NCBI GenBank assembly: GCA_002189035.1
Contig: NEEC01000014.1
Coordinates: forward strand, 2,792,501 to 2,856,500
Length of the DNA stretch: 64,000 nucleotides
Direction: 5' to 3'
Source: Utricularia gibba
Lineage: Eukaryota > Streptophyta > Magnoliopsida > Lamiales > Lentibulariaceae
In this document: piece after piece, positions 32,330-45,299 of the stretch
Layout of the letters: every line of letters begins with the position of its first letter
How positions within the stretch are numbered: the first letter of the stretch is position 1
Translations under genes and position numbers: made by a program
The notes under the pieces: generated by a model
The model's input: the letters and a program-made list of their open reading frames with translations, nothing else
What the model was told of the DNA's origin: nothing
The model's database searches: none

Positions 32330-35300
32330 AGTTAAAAACTAAAGATCAAAATCATTAAAGGTTAAACCCTCACATTTACCTCACCATATTCACATTTCAT
32401 ACCAAAATTTGATTTAAGTCATCTATACCAGTTCTTGAAACTCCTCAAGTATCTCAAATACAACATTCCAAGTAGCCTCTTCTGTATTGTGATTAGACAA
32501 TTGAACCTTCATCATAGGAATCTCTTAGTCCTCAATTTTCTTTCTTGTCTATTAAGTATCTTGATTGGTGTGTCTATGTAGGACAATAGATCGTCAACAA
32601 TAATAGATTCCAGAACCACCTTATGCTAGTCAATATCCAAACATCTTCGTAACTTAGAAACATAGAAAACATTGTATATTCTAGCATACTCTTCAAGTAA
32701 CCTTAACATCACAACTGATCCAATCCTCTTCTCAATTTGGTATGGACCAATATACATCGAAGCAATTTTATTTGGTCTTCTTATCTAGGATACTCCTTTA
32801 ATTGGAGTAACCTTAAGATATACAAAGTCTTCAACCATAAACTATAGTGGGCTTCTATGCATATCAGCCCATTCTTTCATTCTACTTTGAGTTATCCTTA
32901 AATTCATTTGAACTATACCCATTATATCCTAATTTTGATCATTTCAGGTCCTACAATGTGTTTCTATTAAGTGTCATTTTCTAATTATTATTTAGGTATT
33001 ATTATGTATTAATCTAGTGCTAAGTCGCCCAATTAGGAATTATATTGATAAGTAATTGTATTTCCTTAGAAAAATTCTATTTTCCTATTTTGTAAATATT
33101 TTCTGACTTTTTCCGTGCTCTTTGATCAAGACATGTCAGAATCTGACTTTTCGTGCCTTGTACGTGACTTGGAACGATTGTGGGCAGAATACTGACGCTA
33201 GTTAAGGCCCCTGACTTACGGCATGTTAGAGTCTGCAACAATGATTGGGCGCTAACTTGCACGCAAAGGAAAGCTACTAGCACACACAAGACAGAAGGAA
33301 TGATGGGATGGGGACCCAAAGGAGTTAATGCACATGGGAAGTGATATAAAAGCCACTTAGAGTACTTAGTTTCAGACTTTTGAACCTTTTCGCACTTTAG
33401 CTTTGTACTTAGAACTTTTGAGTTCTTCCTCCCTCAAGGAGGAAGAACACTTAGTTTCCAATTTCGTTTCTGTCTTCATGGCCCTTTGTGGCTAAAACCC
33501 TTTAGTTTTTTGGAGAATATGAAGTTTCCTTCCAAGTCTTGAGCAATACACTCGGTTCTTCCCTGATTCAATTTGGATTCTGCATACTTCCATGCATCTT
33601 GTTGTAGTCTTTCTGTAACGACTCCTAGTCAAGGTCCATAAGTAGCAGGCCACTCCTCACGGATTTTGGTGAAGATCAAGATGAAGAGCACCAACTTCAA
33701 CCCTGTCGATTTGAGAAAAGTAGCGGATTGTCTGTGGCCTAGGTACCGCGACAATGGACAGGTTGTGACCTCAGACCTGCCACTGGCCATTGGTAACAGT
33801 TGGGCACATGCGTGCAATTCGGTTTTGAAGACAATCCTCTTGTCTTCCTAATCGTCCAAGGGGGAATCACATGAGGCTGTTCCCGTGTCTCCTTATCAAT
33901 CAGAGTATAAGGGAGAGTAGGCTATTCCTTGCTCCTATAACCAGCTATTCGGAAGAAATCAATGAAAACCGAGGCAAGGATGGACAAAGGAAGGAGATGG
34001 AATCTTATTCCCAGGAACTGCATCCCATAGTCAATGCCCATCACTTAGGTTGTAACTTTTATTTCTGTATCTCAAAAACCCCCTTTTGCAAAACCGTGAC
34101 ATTTTGTAAAAGTTTCTTACAAAACATTTTTCACGAAAAAAAACTCCCTGAGATCGATACTCGTACTACGCTTGTAGTGTTTTACATTTTATAAATATTT
34201 AAAATTTGTTGAGGAAACGACACGCAACAGTCTCTCACCTATTTCACTCCATTACATAAGGCTCCAACATTTCTTGTCATGCAATGTCCTATAGGGTGCC
34301 ATATTGATACTAATGTGGTGGCTATTATTATAAGCAAATTACACCAATGATAGGTACTTCTCCCATGATCCACCAAATTTTAAAACACAAGCTCTTAACA
34401 TGTCTTTTAGTATCTAGTTCACTCTTTTGGTTTGGCCACCACTCTGAGGGAGGTAAGATGTATTGAAATTAAATTTGATTTCTATAGCTTGTTGTAAACT
34501 TTGTCAAAATTTGAATACAAAGCATGTGTCCCTTTCTAAAACAATCGTTAAAACCACACCATGCAATTGAAGGACATCCCTTATATACTACTCACCAAGC
34601 TTGTCAATGCTTTCATGTTCCCTTATCGCAAGAAAATGTGCAACTTTGGTCAATCTAGCTACAATCACCCAAATAGCATTATTCTTCCTGATAGTCTTCA
34701 ATAATCCACAAACAAAATCCATCGTAATATAATCAAACTTCCATTCAGGAATCTCCAATGATTGTAACTTCCCTTCTACTCAATGGTGTCCAACATTAAT
34801 CTTTTGGCATGTGCCACATTTTGCGATGAACTTTGCAATATCCCTTTTCATCCCAGGCCACCACCAACTTGATTTCAAGTTGTTGGACATTTTGCTGCCT
34901 TCTAGATATATCGCTAATGTTAACCATGAGTTTATCTTAAAATATTTTGCTTAAGTTCAGCTTCATTAGAAACTACAAACTTGTCTTCAAACATCAAACT
35001 ACCAGCATTTGTCACACTGAATTTCTTCATTCTTTCACCTATTTCTACTTGTTGTTTCAGCTTACGTATCTTAAGGTTTTGTCATTGAGCTTATTTAACT
35101 TCCTCTAAAAATGCTGATATTGTTAGAAATGTATCTAATTTCACCTCTTCATCATCCTCCACCATCTCCAATCTAAGATTAGCAACCTACTAGCTAACAA
35201 TGCAGCCATGCTTTTATGATTCTTCCTACTTAGAGCAATAGCAACCTGATTTACCTTTTCAGGATGGTATTTGATTTCAAGGTCATAATTATTTCATAGT

Positions 35301-36090
35301 TCATGCCATCTCCTTTGCCTCATGCTCAATTCCTTTTGAGTAAACAAATATTTCAAGCTCTTATGATAAGTCAATAGCTTACATTTCACCCTATATAAAT
35401 AGTGCTTCAATAACTTTAATGCAAAAACAACAACCAATAGTTCCAAATAATGAGTTGGATAATTCATTTAATGAGATTTCAACTTCCTAGAGCTATAAGC
35501 TATAACTCTCTCTTATTGCATCAAAACACAACCAAGCTCATCCTTAGATGCATTACTATAAATAATGAAATTGTCATTTATCTTAGGCAGCATGAGGACT
35601 GATGATGTGGTAAGCCTTTGTTTCAAAAGTTTAAAACTCTTTTCACACTGCTTAGACCACATATATTTCACTCCTTTCTTTTTCAATTCGATAAGAGTTA
35701 CTGCGATTTTTGAAAATCCTTCAATAATCTATTGATAATAACTTGCCATGCCCAAGAAACTTTGAGCCTCCTACCTTATACCTTCAGCTGCACTATATGC
35801 CTAAGAAATGAGATACTCGACAACAAAAAATCACAATTTGCTGCAAAAATGTTCTAAGGTGTTGTTCATGCTTAGAATAAATCAAAATATCATCAATGAA
35901 CAACCACAAAGTCATCTAAGCTTCAAACACATGGTTTATTAGATCCATGAATGCAGCAGGGGCGTTTCTTAAGCCAAAAGGGACCATTGTACACTCATAA
36001 TGTCCATTCCTTGTTTTAAATGCTGTTTTTCGAATGTTCTATTCTCTTACCCTCAACAAAACTGATTATAACTCATCTTTCCCAAGCCCT
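32330..36090 (-). pseudogene. Chromovirus-type Ty3/gypsy pol remnant, interrupted by a solo LTR
   Basis: Minus-strand translation in shifting frames gives, from 36090 downward: RT ([19 protein letters not shown] at about 36020-35965, with the metal-binding FIDDILIYSK near 35890), RNase H (about 35600-35280, ERVIAYSSRKLKSH, and WHEL...YDLEIKYHPEK), integrase (about 34850-34230, decayed HHCC and core) and, beyond the inserted LTR, HIVGPEMIKI, VYLKVTPIKGVS and GPYQIEKRIG. PIKILNRQERKLRTK at about 32560-32500 is the lead-in to a chromodomain, whose body is broken. The order and the terminal domain are those of chromoviruses. The 5' part (gag, protease) is missing at 36090, where Athila-type sequence begins on the other strand. 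It contains many stops and is inactive. Confidence 0.8.
32960..34234 (+). mobile_element. Solo family-3 LTR inside the chromovirus remnant
   Basis: The LTR spans 32965-34229 (1265 bp), from TATTAAGTGTCATTTTC (consensus TGTTAAGTG) to ACGACACGCAACA. The flanks are GTTTC (32960-32964) and GTCTC (34230-34234), a 5-bp duplication differing at one base. Removing it restores the chromovirus reading across the junction (…ET then HIVGPE). A TATA-like GATATAAAAG lies at about 33341. The body matches 47116-48434 in reverse. Confidence 0.87.
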
Positions 36091-36099
36091 AAAAGTGAG

Positions 36100-37850
36100 T
36101 CATGACAAGAACATTTTGAGAAGACTATTCATGTGAAAGAAGAAGAGTATGAAGAATCATCTCTTGCAAGGATAGAAGTCGAAATAAGATCAAATCAACT
36201 AAATGATGTGCAGATTAAAAGCGGAAGAGAGAACGGCTATACTGAAACCATTGCCTACGCACTTGAAGTATGCATTATTGGATGATTAAACGAGGAATCT
36301 TGTTATGATCTCTATTAGTCTTAACTTAGATAAAAAATTAAAACTACTTGAGGTATCAAGAACAAGAAAGAAATTGGATGAACCCTAGTGAATATTGAAA
36401 GAATATGTCCTATATACATTCACAAGACACTCTTGGGGGACAGAACCAAAGCTGTTCATTAACCACAAACATGTCTTAACCCAAACATGATGGAAATGGT
36501 AAAAAAGAAAATTATGAAACTTCATGATGCAGAAATTCTTTACTCGATCAAAGATAGTGGGTGGCTCAACCCAATCCACGTGGTACCAAAGAAGATTGAG
36601 ATGACAATAGTGAAAAATGAGAAAGAAGAACTTATGCCACAAAAAGTCCACAATGGGTGACGAATCTGCATTGATTATTAAAAGCTCAATGGAGTGAAAA
36701 AAAAAATCACTATCTTTACCTTTCATTGATCAAATACTCAAAAAATACTACGAAAATCATTTTACTGTTTTTTTGGATGGATATTAGGGATATAATCAAG
36801 TTGCTATCTCAGGGAAAGACTAATACAAGACTACTTTCATTTGTTCATTCAAAACTTACGTCTATAGAATGATTCTTTTTAGATTGTGTAATGTTTCTTT
36901 TACCTTTCAAAGGTGTATGACTAGTATTTTCTCTAATTTTGGTGAGAATTTTATTTAAAATTTTTAGATGATTTTATAGTGTATGAGAAAGATTATAAGT
37001 CATGTTTAGATCATTTGGATAAAGTATTACATAAATATGTTGAGAAGCAACTTGTTCTTAATTCCGGAAAATGTTATTTTATGGTGGATAATGGAGTTGT
37101 TTTTAGTCATGTTATTTCTAGTAGAAGTATTGAAGTAGATAAAGCAAAAATTGAGGTTATAACTTAATTACCATATCCAATAGATGTGAAATGTGTGAGA
37201 TTTTATTTCAAACATGTTGGTTTCTATAAGAGATTTATTTAGAATTTATTTAAAATTGCTTTATTTCTCTATAGTAGACATTTGCATAATGATGTAGATT
37301 TTAATTTTGATGACTCATGTAAAAATGCTTTCGATTTCTTGAAAGAAGCTATAACAATTGTTTGTGTGATGCAACCATCAAACATGAGGTATGATTTTGA
37401 AATTATGTTTGAGTTAGAAACTATGCTGTTAGAGCAGTTTTGGGTTAAAAAATCGAATGGAATCATCATTTTGTTTCATATGCTTCTAAGACACTAGATG
37501 AAGCATAAAAGAGATATACAATGATTTAAAGAGAATTTTTTTTCATTATATTTGCTTTAGAAAAATTTAGGTCTTACCTTCTAGAAAGCAAGGTGATCAT
37601 TTCAACAGATCATTTGATGGTGAATCATTTGATGGAAAACATGGAGTTCATACCGAGGCTTATCATATGAGTTCTTCTTATCCAAGAATTCGATGTCGAG
37701 ATCAGGGATAGACCAAATAAGGAAAACTTGGTGGCTGACCATGTTAATAGGTAAGAAGGGATAAAGAATGATAGTCCTATCACCGAGACATTTCTGGAAA
37801 AACAATTATTCTCAATTAAGATGCATTCGTGAGGCATAGTTCACTGATTT
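36100..37850 (+). pseudogene. Athila-type RT/RNase H remnant
   Basis: It starts near 36245 with KPLPTHLKYALLDD, parallel to E1 at 24337. HDAEILYSI and WLNPIHVVPKK follow at about 36520-36590, then a decayed palm with FLDDF at about 36963-36977 (YxDD equivalent), VLHKYVEKQLVLNSGKCYFM and the thumb/RNase H lead-in (37280-37500). RNase H fragments extend to about 37770, and FTDLANFVST near 37840 is where an integrase should begin. Many stops and frameshifts. Unlike E1, this copy still has the YxDD region. Confidence 0.75.
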
Positions 37851-38191
37851 GGCTAATTTTGTTTCCACATTAATACCAACTGCCCCTTCATTGCCCAAAA
37901 AAAAAACAAAGAAAAGAAAAAAAAGAAGAAAAAAAAATGGGTTGACAACCGTGATCTTAAGTGACCTTGGAGGGATCAATTCTATAAGGTATGATCTTCG
38001 AAAACACTCTCCAAGAGGAATCTACTCATACATATTTGTGTGATGAAATGGCACGCGCACTTGCACTTCTATAGCTCATGCACCGAAATTCACTCTCAAT
38101 TTTTATATTCATCACTGATGCTGAAGGAACCAGTTTTCTGCTAGTCTTAGGTAGGACTTGAGGATAAATCTAGTGTCATTGTAGCATATTG
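37851..38191 (+). other. Athila-type 3' non-coding end, leading into LTR D
   Basis: An A-rich tract (37898-37938) is followed by sequence ending in 'ataaatctagtgtcattgta' at about 38165-38185, the block that also precedes E1's 3' LTR. This makes LTR D the 3' LTR of a 5'-truncated or internally deleted element, not a clean solo LTR. Confidence 0.6.
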
Positions 38192-39498
38192 TGATAGCAC
38201 ACAAACTTTCCTACTTTTATAATATGAAAATCACAAATTTTTAATTATATTTAGTTGTTAAATTTACAGTTTTAAATATTTTCATTTGATTAGGAAAAAT
38301 ATGATTTTTGGTGTCTTAGTGGGCTAAATCCTTTGATTTAGCCCACCCTATGTCTAACCCGATTTTTGAGTCTAGCAACAACCTGAGAATCAAGGAAGAA
38401 ATCCGGATTTCATGTAAGTCACCATGCTGCAGGGAGCAATGAGTACACTGTCGTGGCGGCAGTCTACAAGTCAGGGCCAAGAGCAGCAGAGTTTTCAGAG
38501 ATTGTCCCTGCTTTAGGAAGTGCAAGACAGAAGAAAAAGACGGAGGAGAGAGAGTCACAAGAGGGGGGCGACCAATAGTTTGCAGAACACACAAGAGGGG
38601 GTTTCTCCCCCAACTCGAACACGAAGAATACTGAACCAGAAGGAGGAGAAGGGCGATTTTTCTGGAGAAGAACCTCCAGCGTGAAGGAAGAAGATCAAGA
38701 CCCAGTCGAACGCTACTGTTCCGGCCTTTGAATAGTAGCAGACGGAAATCAGAACTCTTACTGCTTCATTTTCGCTTGTTTATTTTTTTAGCTTCTGCAA
38801 CCAACTTTAGGGATGTCTTAAGGAGAAGCATGGTGGTATGAGTCTAGGATTCTTAATAAAATTCATCATTGTTTCTTAGGTCTTGTTTCTATTATTCCAT
38901 GGGTAGACCTAAGGAGAGGAACGAGTAGATTCACAACTTAGATGCTTGATTTAGAGGTAGATCAACAAATCAAGACGAAAGCAATAAGTATTAGTCCGGG
39001 GTAGAACCAATAGAACTGGGTAGACCTAGTTCTATATGCCTTGCATGTAGGTAGATCTAATTGCAATGTTGGTGATGATATTGGGGACTAGCTTAGCCGA
39101 AAATGTGATGAATGGCTTGGGTAGACTTAGGTTATTTGAAGTTATAAGTATAGGGACAATTTTAGCATCACACCATATGCAGACCCTTAAGGCATCTTTG
39201 TATTAATTTGAGTTAGAACCAGTACTTGTTACCTTTAGAGTTGATACCTGATATTGTTTACTGATCTTGCGTACTAAACTTGTTTACCACTGTTGGTCCG
39301 AGCTTAGACTAAGACTCACTGTTATTCTGAATTATGCATCTACTGAAATACTAAGCAAGCAGAAGCTCCTTATGATCGACCCCGACATCCACTATACAAG
39401 TTTTCTAAATTTGTATATCGTGTAGATTAGGGACTATAAATTTATTTGATACGGATTTCTATTTTCATTGCAACGATATTAGGAATTTCCGTTTATCA
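38192..39498 (+). repeat. Family-1 LTR (copy D)
   Basis: 1307 bp from TGATAGCACACA to CCGTTTATCA. It contains a perfect 12-bp hairpin (GTGGGCTAAATC / GATTTAGCCCAC, 38319-38330 and 38335-38346) and the CTACTGTTCC hairpin near 38713. Flanks TATTG and ATGAT do not match, so no target duplication is seen. It is preceded by an Athila-type 3' end and followed by an integrase fragment from a different copy. Confidence 0.85.
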
Positions 39499-40860
39499 AT
39501 GATAGAGGTACTCATTTTTATAATCAAGCCTTGAGGAGTGTGCTGAGGTATTTCAATGTTTGTTATAAGTCTTCAACAACTTATTATCCATAAACAAATT
39601 TATAGATGGAAGTATTGAATAGAAAGATTAAGCAGATTCTAAAAAAAATAGTTAACCCAAATAGGAAGGACTAGAGCTTGAGACTAGAGCATATTATCAA
39701 CATCTTTAGAACTCAAGGCTTAGTGGGTTGTGAAGATGTAGAATCAAAATGGTAATCTCAATGCATGTTAGGAAATTACATCTTTTACAAATGGAAGAAT
39801 TGAGGAATGATGTCTACGAAAGCTCAAAGTTATTCAAAGTTAGGATTAAGAATTACCATGATCAACATATTTTCAAATGATCTTTTGAAGTTGGTTTGAA
39901 CGTGTTGCTGTTTCAATCAAGACTAAAGTTGCATGCGAGAAAGCTTAAATCATGTTGGATTAGACTATTTGTGGTGAAGGAAGTTTTTTCAAACAAAACT
40001 ATGGAAACTTATAATGAAGATGCCAATAAAGGATTTAATGTTAATGGGCATGCATTAAAGATCTTCTACGAAAATCATCAAAACAATTTTATTGAAGATG
40101 CTAAAATTATTATCCTGAAGGATACAATAACGACGTAGAGAGAACCAAGATTGAATCCACGACTAAATAAGGATGCTCTTGAGAGATAATCCACAACTAA
40201 GACTCTATTTAGTTTTTATGTTTTTTATTTATTTTAATTTTCTTGCAAGTTAGGATGACTATGGACCAAGCTAAGAGTTATTCTTATTTTGTTTTTTATT
40301 ATTCATGTTAAGAAAAAAATGGGGAAGCTTTAAACAATGTCACCGGTAAAGGAGAAGTTGTGTTGCTTGCTTTTGAGTTTTATAATTAAATGTTAGATTT
40401 TTTCGGATTTACCCTTAAATCTTAGTAAAATTAGGGATAAAATCCTTCCCACATTTGCCTTCTTTCAAATTATTTATCATATTCTTGATGATTGCAGAAA
40501 AAAATTCACAAAACGCCTACAAAGCACCAACATTTTAACATAGGTACTGCAAAACCCAAGCAAGTTGCAGCCACGAGCAACTTAAAGGGGAAAACCAAGG
40601 GGAGAAACCACTATTGTTTCTACCTAGGAACAACATGAAATCTCAAGCATTGTAGAAGAAAAATTGCAAGGGGTGGACGCCATTCTGCATGCAGCAAATC
40701 TGATCAGAATCCTTGCCATGGAAGTAGAGGAACTTTCAGTGGTCAAAGAAGTTAACGACTAAAGATGTCCACTAATGTTTAGGAAATCCTTGAACTCTTT
40801 CTGTTAGTCCTAGTTTGGATTTAAAGATAAATCTAATATTGTTGTATCATAATGTTTCAT
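39499..40860 (+). pseudogene. Athila-type integrase C-terminal half and 3' end
   Basis: It begins NDRGTHFYNQALRSVLRYF (second catalytic Asp of the DDE core) and MEVLNRKIKQIL (catalytic Glu). The continuation at 39780-40135 reads MEELRNDVYESSKLFK-like sequence, then NVLLFQSRLKLHARKLKS and NVNGHALKIF. A non-coding tail ends in 'aagataaatctaatattgttgta' at about 40824-40847, the pre-LTR block, but no LTR follows. The N-terminal half of the integrase is absent because LTR D abuts it. Confidence 0.72.
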
Positions 40861-41967
40861 AAGAAGAAGTTCTCGGGTATTATGAACTGGAGTCTCAACT
40901 TATTTGACTTTTGCAATGTCTCCTACGAGTTTCAATAGTAATGACGAGTGAGAAACTCAAAAAATGACTTATAATTCTTTTTGTATCCCTTGGGCTTTTA
41001 ACCACTCAACAACATCTTTGAGAATAATATAATTCAGAGATATTAATGAAGCACATGGTGGTAAATTTACAATGTATTGCCGACTGTGTTGTGTTTGTAT
41101 TCGTAGGTGAATAGATGCATGTTAGAATAGAATGGTGAGAGTTTGTAAATAAATTATTATAACATTAGAATTATTTAAATAATTTAATTGAATATTAAAA
41201 AAATTATTACAATCACTCTAAGTGTTCTGTAAGCTGAGACCTATGTTTTGAAATTGATATTTCAAATCAAATGGGAATGGAGTTTCGGTCTGAAAATCAG
41301 GGTTTGATTGATTAAATCCGCTTTTGACAAGTCAAATCCAAATTAATAACAAAATATTATAAATTTTAAAAAATATTAAATATTATTATCATATTAATTA
41401 TCAATATTAAATATTAATAACATAATAAATATATTTAATTTTTAATAATACATGCCTTGTGTATTTTCACTCATAGGAATATAAATATTGAAATCTTTTA
41501 TTTAATGAATAAAAAAATCACATTGAAAATTTTTCGCATATACAAAAGATAATATGAAAAAATTGTAATTATTTAGACTACATCAAATGACATAATAATC
41601 AAATTGAAATAACATTTTTGATAAAAATAAAGGAATTTCTCAAGTTATATCCGTAACTCATGGAATCGGAATCATGTCAGTCCTCTAGTAAAATAATAAT
41701 ATTGAATATTATTTGTTAATTATTAAAAAACAGAAGATCTGTGGGTCAGACTTGACTTTCAATTGACCATCTAGAATTAGAAGGGTCAAAGGTTGAATAA
41801 ATTGGATAGGCGTTGACACAAAATGATTTTGACAAATAACAAAATATACTCGTAATTTAAAACAAGAGGAAAATCCTCAAGTCTGAGAACAAAAGGCAAC
41901 CATTTGCAGCAACCAAAAGGAACAACTAGCTGTACAGCACAGGGGCTCCCCTCGCACTGAATGCAGT
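40861..41967. other. AT-rich intergenic region, 3' flank of the kinase gene
   Basis: Very AT-rich (for example 41340-41450), with no gene. The part nearest 41967 is the probable kinase 3' UTR. Confidence 0.5.
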
Positions 41968-43991
41968 TCAAGCATACAGAGAGGCTGAAGGCCTGGGGTA
42001 CATCGGGGATGTTGACGCCGAGGCCGCCTTTGTTTCGGTGGCGGTGCTCCGGCGTGAGTCAGCAACGTTGCTTGCTTGGCTGCCCTGAAGTTTCTGCTTG
42101 GAGCGACTATTGGACGAGCCTTTTGATTCATGGAGATCCTCCAGGAATTTCACGATCTCGGCCATGCTCGGGCGGCATCTTGGATCCAGTGACAAACACT
42201 GGAGAGCAAGAAGAGATGCCTTGGCAACCACAGGCACCGAATACTGTCCTTCGAGACGGGGATCCACGATGCTGAGAACCCTGCGTTTGCTGGTGAGGTA
42301 TGGCTTCGCCCACTCGACTAGACTGTGTTCGCCCGTTGGACGGTTCTTGTCGATCGCCTTTTTACCAGTTATGATCTCCAAGAGAACAACCCCGAAGCTG
42401 TAGACATCGCTCTTTGCTGTCAAATGCCCTGAGCATAGTCGAGAGTGTCAAGTTAGCGCTCAACCCCTATCTAAGACCAGCTGAACAACATGGGAATGCT
42501 GAAACAGGTATTCATAGCACCTGTGGATAAATACTCGGGAGCTGCGTATCCATATGTTCCCATTACTCGAGTGGAGACATGGCTTTTATCATCAGCTGGC
42601 CCATCTCGAGCCAAACCAAAATCAGAGAGTTTAGCATTGTAGTCCTGCAGATCATTTGGAAGTAAATGGAGATGAACTGAGAACAACAATGATCATCTAA
42701 AATGCAACTGTTTGCAGTTTTCCAGTTAGCACGTACCGAATCTAGCAAGATGTTAGAAGTCTTGAAGTCCCTGTATATCACTTTTGTTTCAGCACTGTGA
42801 AGAAAGGCAAGTCCCTTGGCAGCGCCAACTGCAATTTTTATTCTCAGGCTCCAGTTGAGTGGCTGGAAGTAAGATCCTCCTGATTCACCATAAAAACATG
42901 CCCTGTTAATTCACTTTAGAATGCAGGCGGCTTAGTTGGGAGACATTGAAAGCTTACGCCGGAAGAGATGATTCTCAAGGCTACCCTTTTGCATGTACTC
43001 ATAAACCAACAGTCTATGATCATCCTCTAAGCAGTAACCTATCAGTTTTACGAGATTTGGATGCTGCAACTGCCCAAGATAGTTGATTTCAGCCTGTTTA
43101 TACCAGAGAAGAACGTCAATAAAGCATAGGCATGAAAACATAAAACGAAACTGTCAAAATGCAGCTTAATTTGTTATAGTTCGCTTGATTCAGGGAAACT
43201 ACAGGACATAGAAATAATCTACTACTCCTACGCATGCCACTTCCACATTACAATAACAACAAAGAAGCATTCACGAGCAAAAACAAGTATTGGGCGATAC
43301 TACTCACCAGCCACTCACTGTGCCCCTGCCAACTATCTTGTTTTAGCCGTTTCACAGCTACCACCATATTAGAACCTGGTCTTGAAGGAGCGAGCGAATA
43401 TTCATCTAGCCATCCTTTAAAAACAGACCCAAAACCTCCCTCTCCTATTACACTGTCTGGACGGAAATTCCTGGTGGCTGCCTTGAGATCACCAAAGGTG
43501 AAGCTTTTCACATTGGGAGACTGCAGTATTTCACCTTCACTTCTTGGAGTCGGTGGATAAGACGCATTAGATGCCTTGCTACTTGACTGACTGAGCTGAC
43601 TTCCATCTCCAGTAGCCATTTTAGATGAACTACGACCTGTAAATACGAATTAGAAACAGGAATGAACGTAAGCAGCCACAAATCACTTGCACAACATAGA
43701 ATCAAACAGTACTAGCGCCGGGCATTAGGCCACAATTCACTCAATTCAAGGTAGATTGCATACCAAATTGAAAAATCAGGCCGCAGTGCGAGCCAGGATC
43801 AGATCCTTTTCCAATTATAGAAAACAACGGCGTATCCAATTTTCAGCATAGAACAATAGAAAATCCGGAGAATTCAGACAGCTGAATACAGCAACTTGGA
43901 GTCGACTTTTCTAATGGAAACTAAGTTAAATGAGGGGCGTACCAGGATTCTTAGGGCTCTCCGCAATCCTCTTGCTCAGGCAGATACCCAT
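41968..43991 (-). CDS. Receptor-like cytoplasmic kinase VII, PBL/APK1 type (six exons)
   Basis: Exons on the minus strand are 43991-43943, 43636-43308, 43093-42958, 42879-42737, 42644-42521 and 42428-41968, all with GT-AG introns. The product is 413 aa. The N-terminus MGICLS carries Gly2 for N-myristoylation and Cys4 for S-acylation, implying plasma-membrane anchoring. The kinase domain shows GEGGFG at 81-86, Lys112 in VAVK, the catalytic YRDFK at 207-211 (the RLCK-VII form of HRD), DFG at 227-229 and APE at 254-256. The tail ends [10 protein letters not shown], as in APK1A/PBL9-like proteins. These kinases relay signals from surface receptors in immunity and development. Exon 1 encodes only 16 codons plus one base, so a start at the Met inside exon 2 (43619) would lose the acylation site; the spliced start is preferred. 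No defect was seen. Confidence 0.93.
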
Positions 43992-45299
43992 ATCCCAAGC
44001 TGAAACCCTATTAACGCTGAATCAAGGAAACCTGGAACAAGCCCACAAAAGAAAGATCCGCAGTTCCGCTTTGCTTCTCCTTCAAGCACATGCAAACACA
44101 GAAAAAATGGCTATCTCTGCAAGGAAGCAAAACCAAAGAATAAGAGAGCAAAAAATGAGTGGCGGCCCAGATCTAGTCTGAACCCTCAGAGACCAGCATC
44201 TGCGTCACCTACCCGCCAACCTTAGTCTTGTTCGCGAAGCTCAACACGCATCCCAGGAGCAGACACACAAGGGGCGAGCGCAGCCACAAGATGTATGTAG
44301 AATTTTTCCGTGTAATAAAATAATAATAATAAAAAGGTGATTACAGCTTCCCAGAATGTGCGAGGACCTTTCTGCTTGCCCCCCTTGAATTTGACCCCTC
44401 ACGCAATCACCCATCGGGGCTCGGTTTACTTATTTGGTACATATTATTAAAATAAAAAAAGCAACGGCGAGGCCGACTGAGAACACACACACACACACAC
44501 AGTCGTTCCCCTCCAGAACCTCAAAAAAGTCTTTGACTTGGAGTCCGTCAGAGAGAGTATTTTGTTGTTAAGAATTGGGGACTCGCAATCGCTACCCAAT
44601 ACCCTTTTCTCGCTCTCATGGTTTGATAATGTTACACAACATTGTTAATTTCTCATTTTCTGAACATTTGTTTGGATAGTAAAATATTTTTTTTACTACA
44701 AGAGTTTTATCTTATTAAAGAGCGCAGATCCTCCCTAATGTGAACACGGAATCTTGTCTTCTCCGGCAGAGCAGTTGTTTTAAGCCCAAATATCCATCCT
44801 TAAGAAGGCGATGATTTTGAGGAGGAGCGACCGGTGTGAAACGTTGACACTGGTTTTGAAGTGTCTTTGACTTCCGGGACTAGGAGGAAGGAAGCAAGCT
44901 GCAAACTGCAAGCGGGCGGGGGGGCCAATGACCACAACCACTACCCACCTTCACTTATAATTACCAACTCCACTCATAAACGCCGCCATGTCGCATGTGT
45001 AGGGCTTGGCTTTCTTGTTTTTTCTTTCACTATTTTATGCGAGCTTACTATAAGTAAAAGAGGTTTTTTTATTGAGGGTTTTTCCAAAAACAGATACATA
45101 AAACATAGTTACACCCATTATTTAAAGACAAGACCCAAAAGCTACTTCCTAATTTTGACCCAAAAATATTTGTTGCCTACTCTATCAATCTAAGCAAATT
45201 GAAGTGAGTCTTGGTTCTCATTTGTCTTGGTGGACTTATCACCTTGGGCCTACATTTAATGATCTAATTGCTCTAGGGATTCACATCTAGCCCTATTTC
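43992..45299. other. Kinase promoter side and intergenic region
   Basis: 44000-44300 is probably 5' UTR and promoter of the kinase. No protein is recognisable in the open frames at 43930-44181 or 44861-45193. A CA microsatellite lies at 44483-44501. Confidence 0.5.
44483..44501. repeat. (AC)n microsatellite
   Basis: An uninterrupted AC run of 19 bases about 490 bp upstream of the kinase start. Confidence 0.9.

Noticed and set aside
38192-39498. LTR D as a clean solo LTR
   Set aside because: The flanks TATTG and ATGAT do not match, and the left side is an Athila-type 3' end, so it is better seen as the 3' LTR of a damaged element.
42098-42403. Open frames antisense to the kinase last exon
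   Set aside because: They are shadows of a well-supported exon, with no independent motif.
44483-44501. Regulatory role for the AC microsatellite
   Set aside because: Simple repeats upstream of genes are common, and nothing in the sequence ties it to the kinase promoter.
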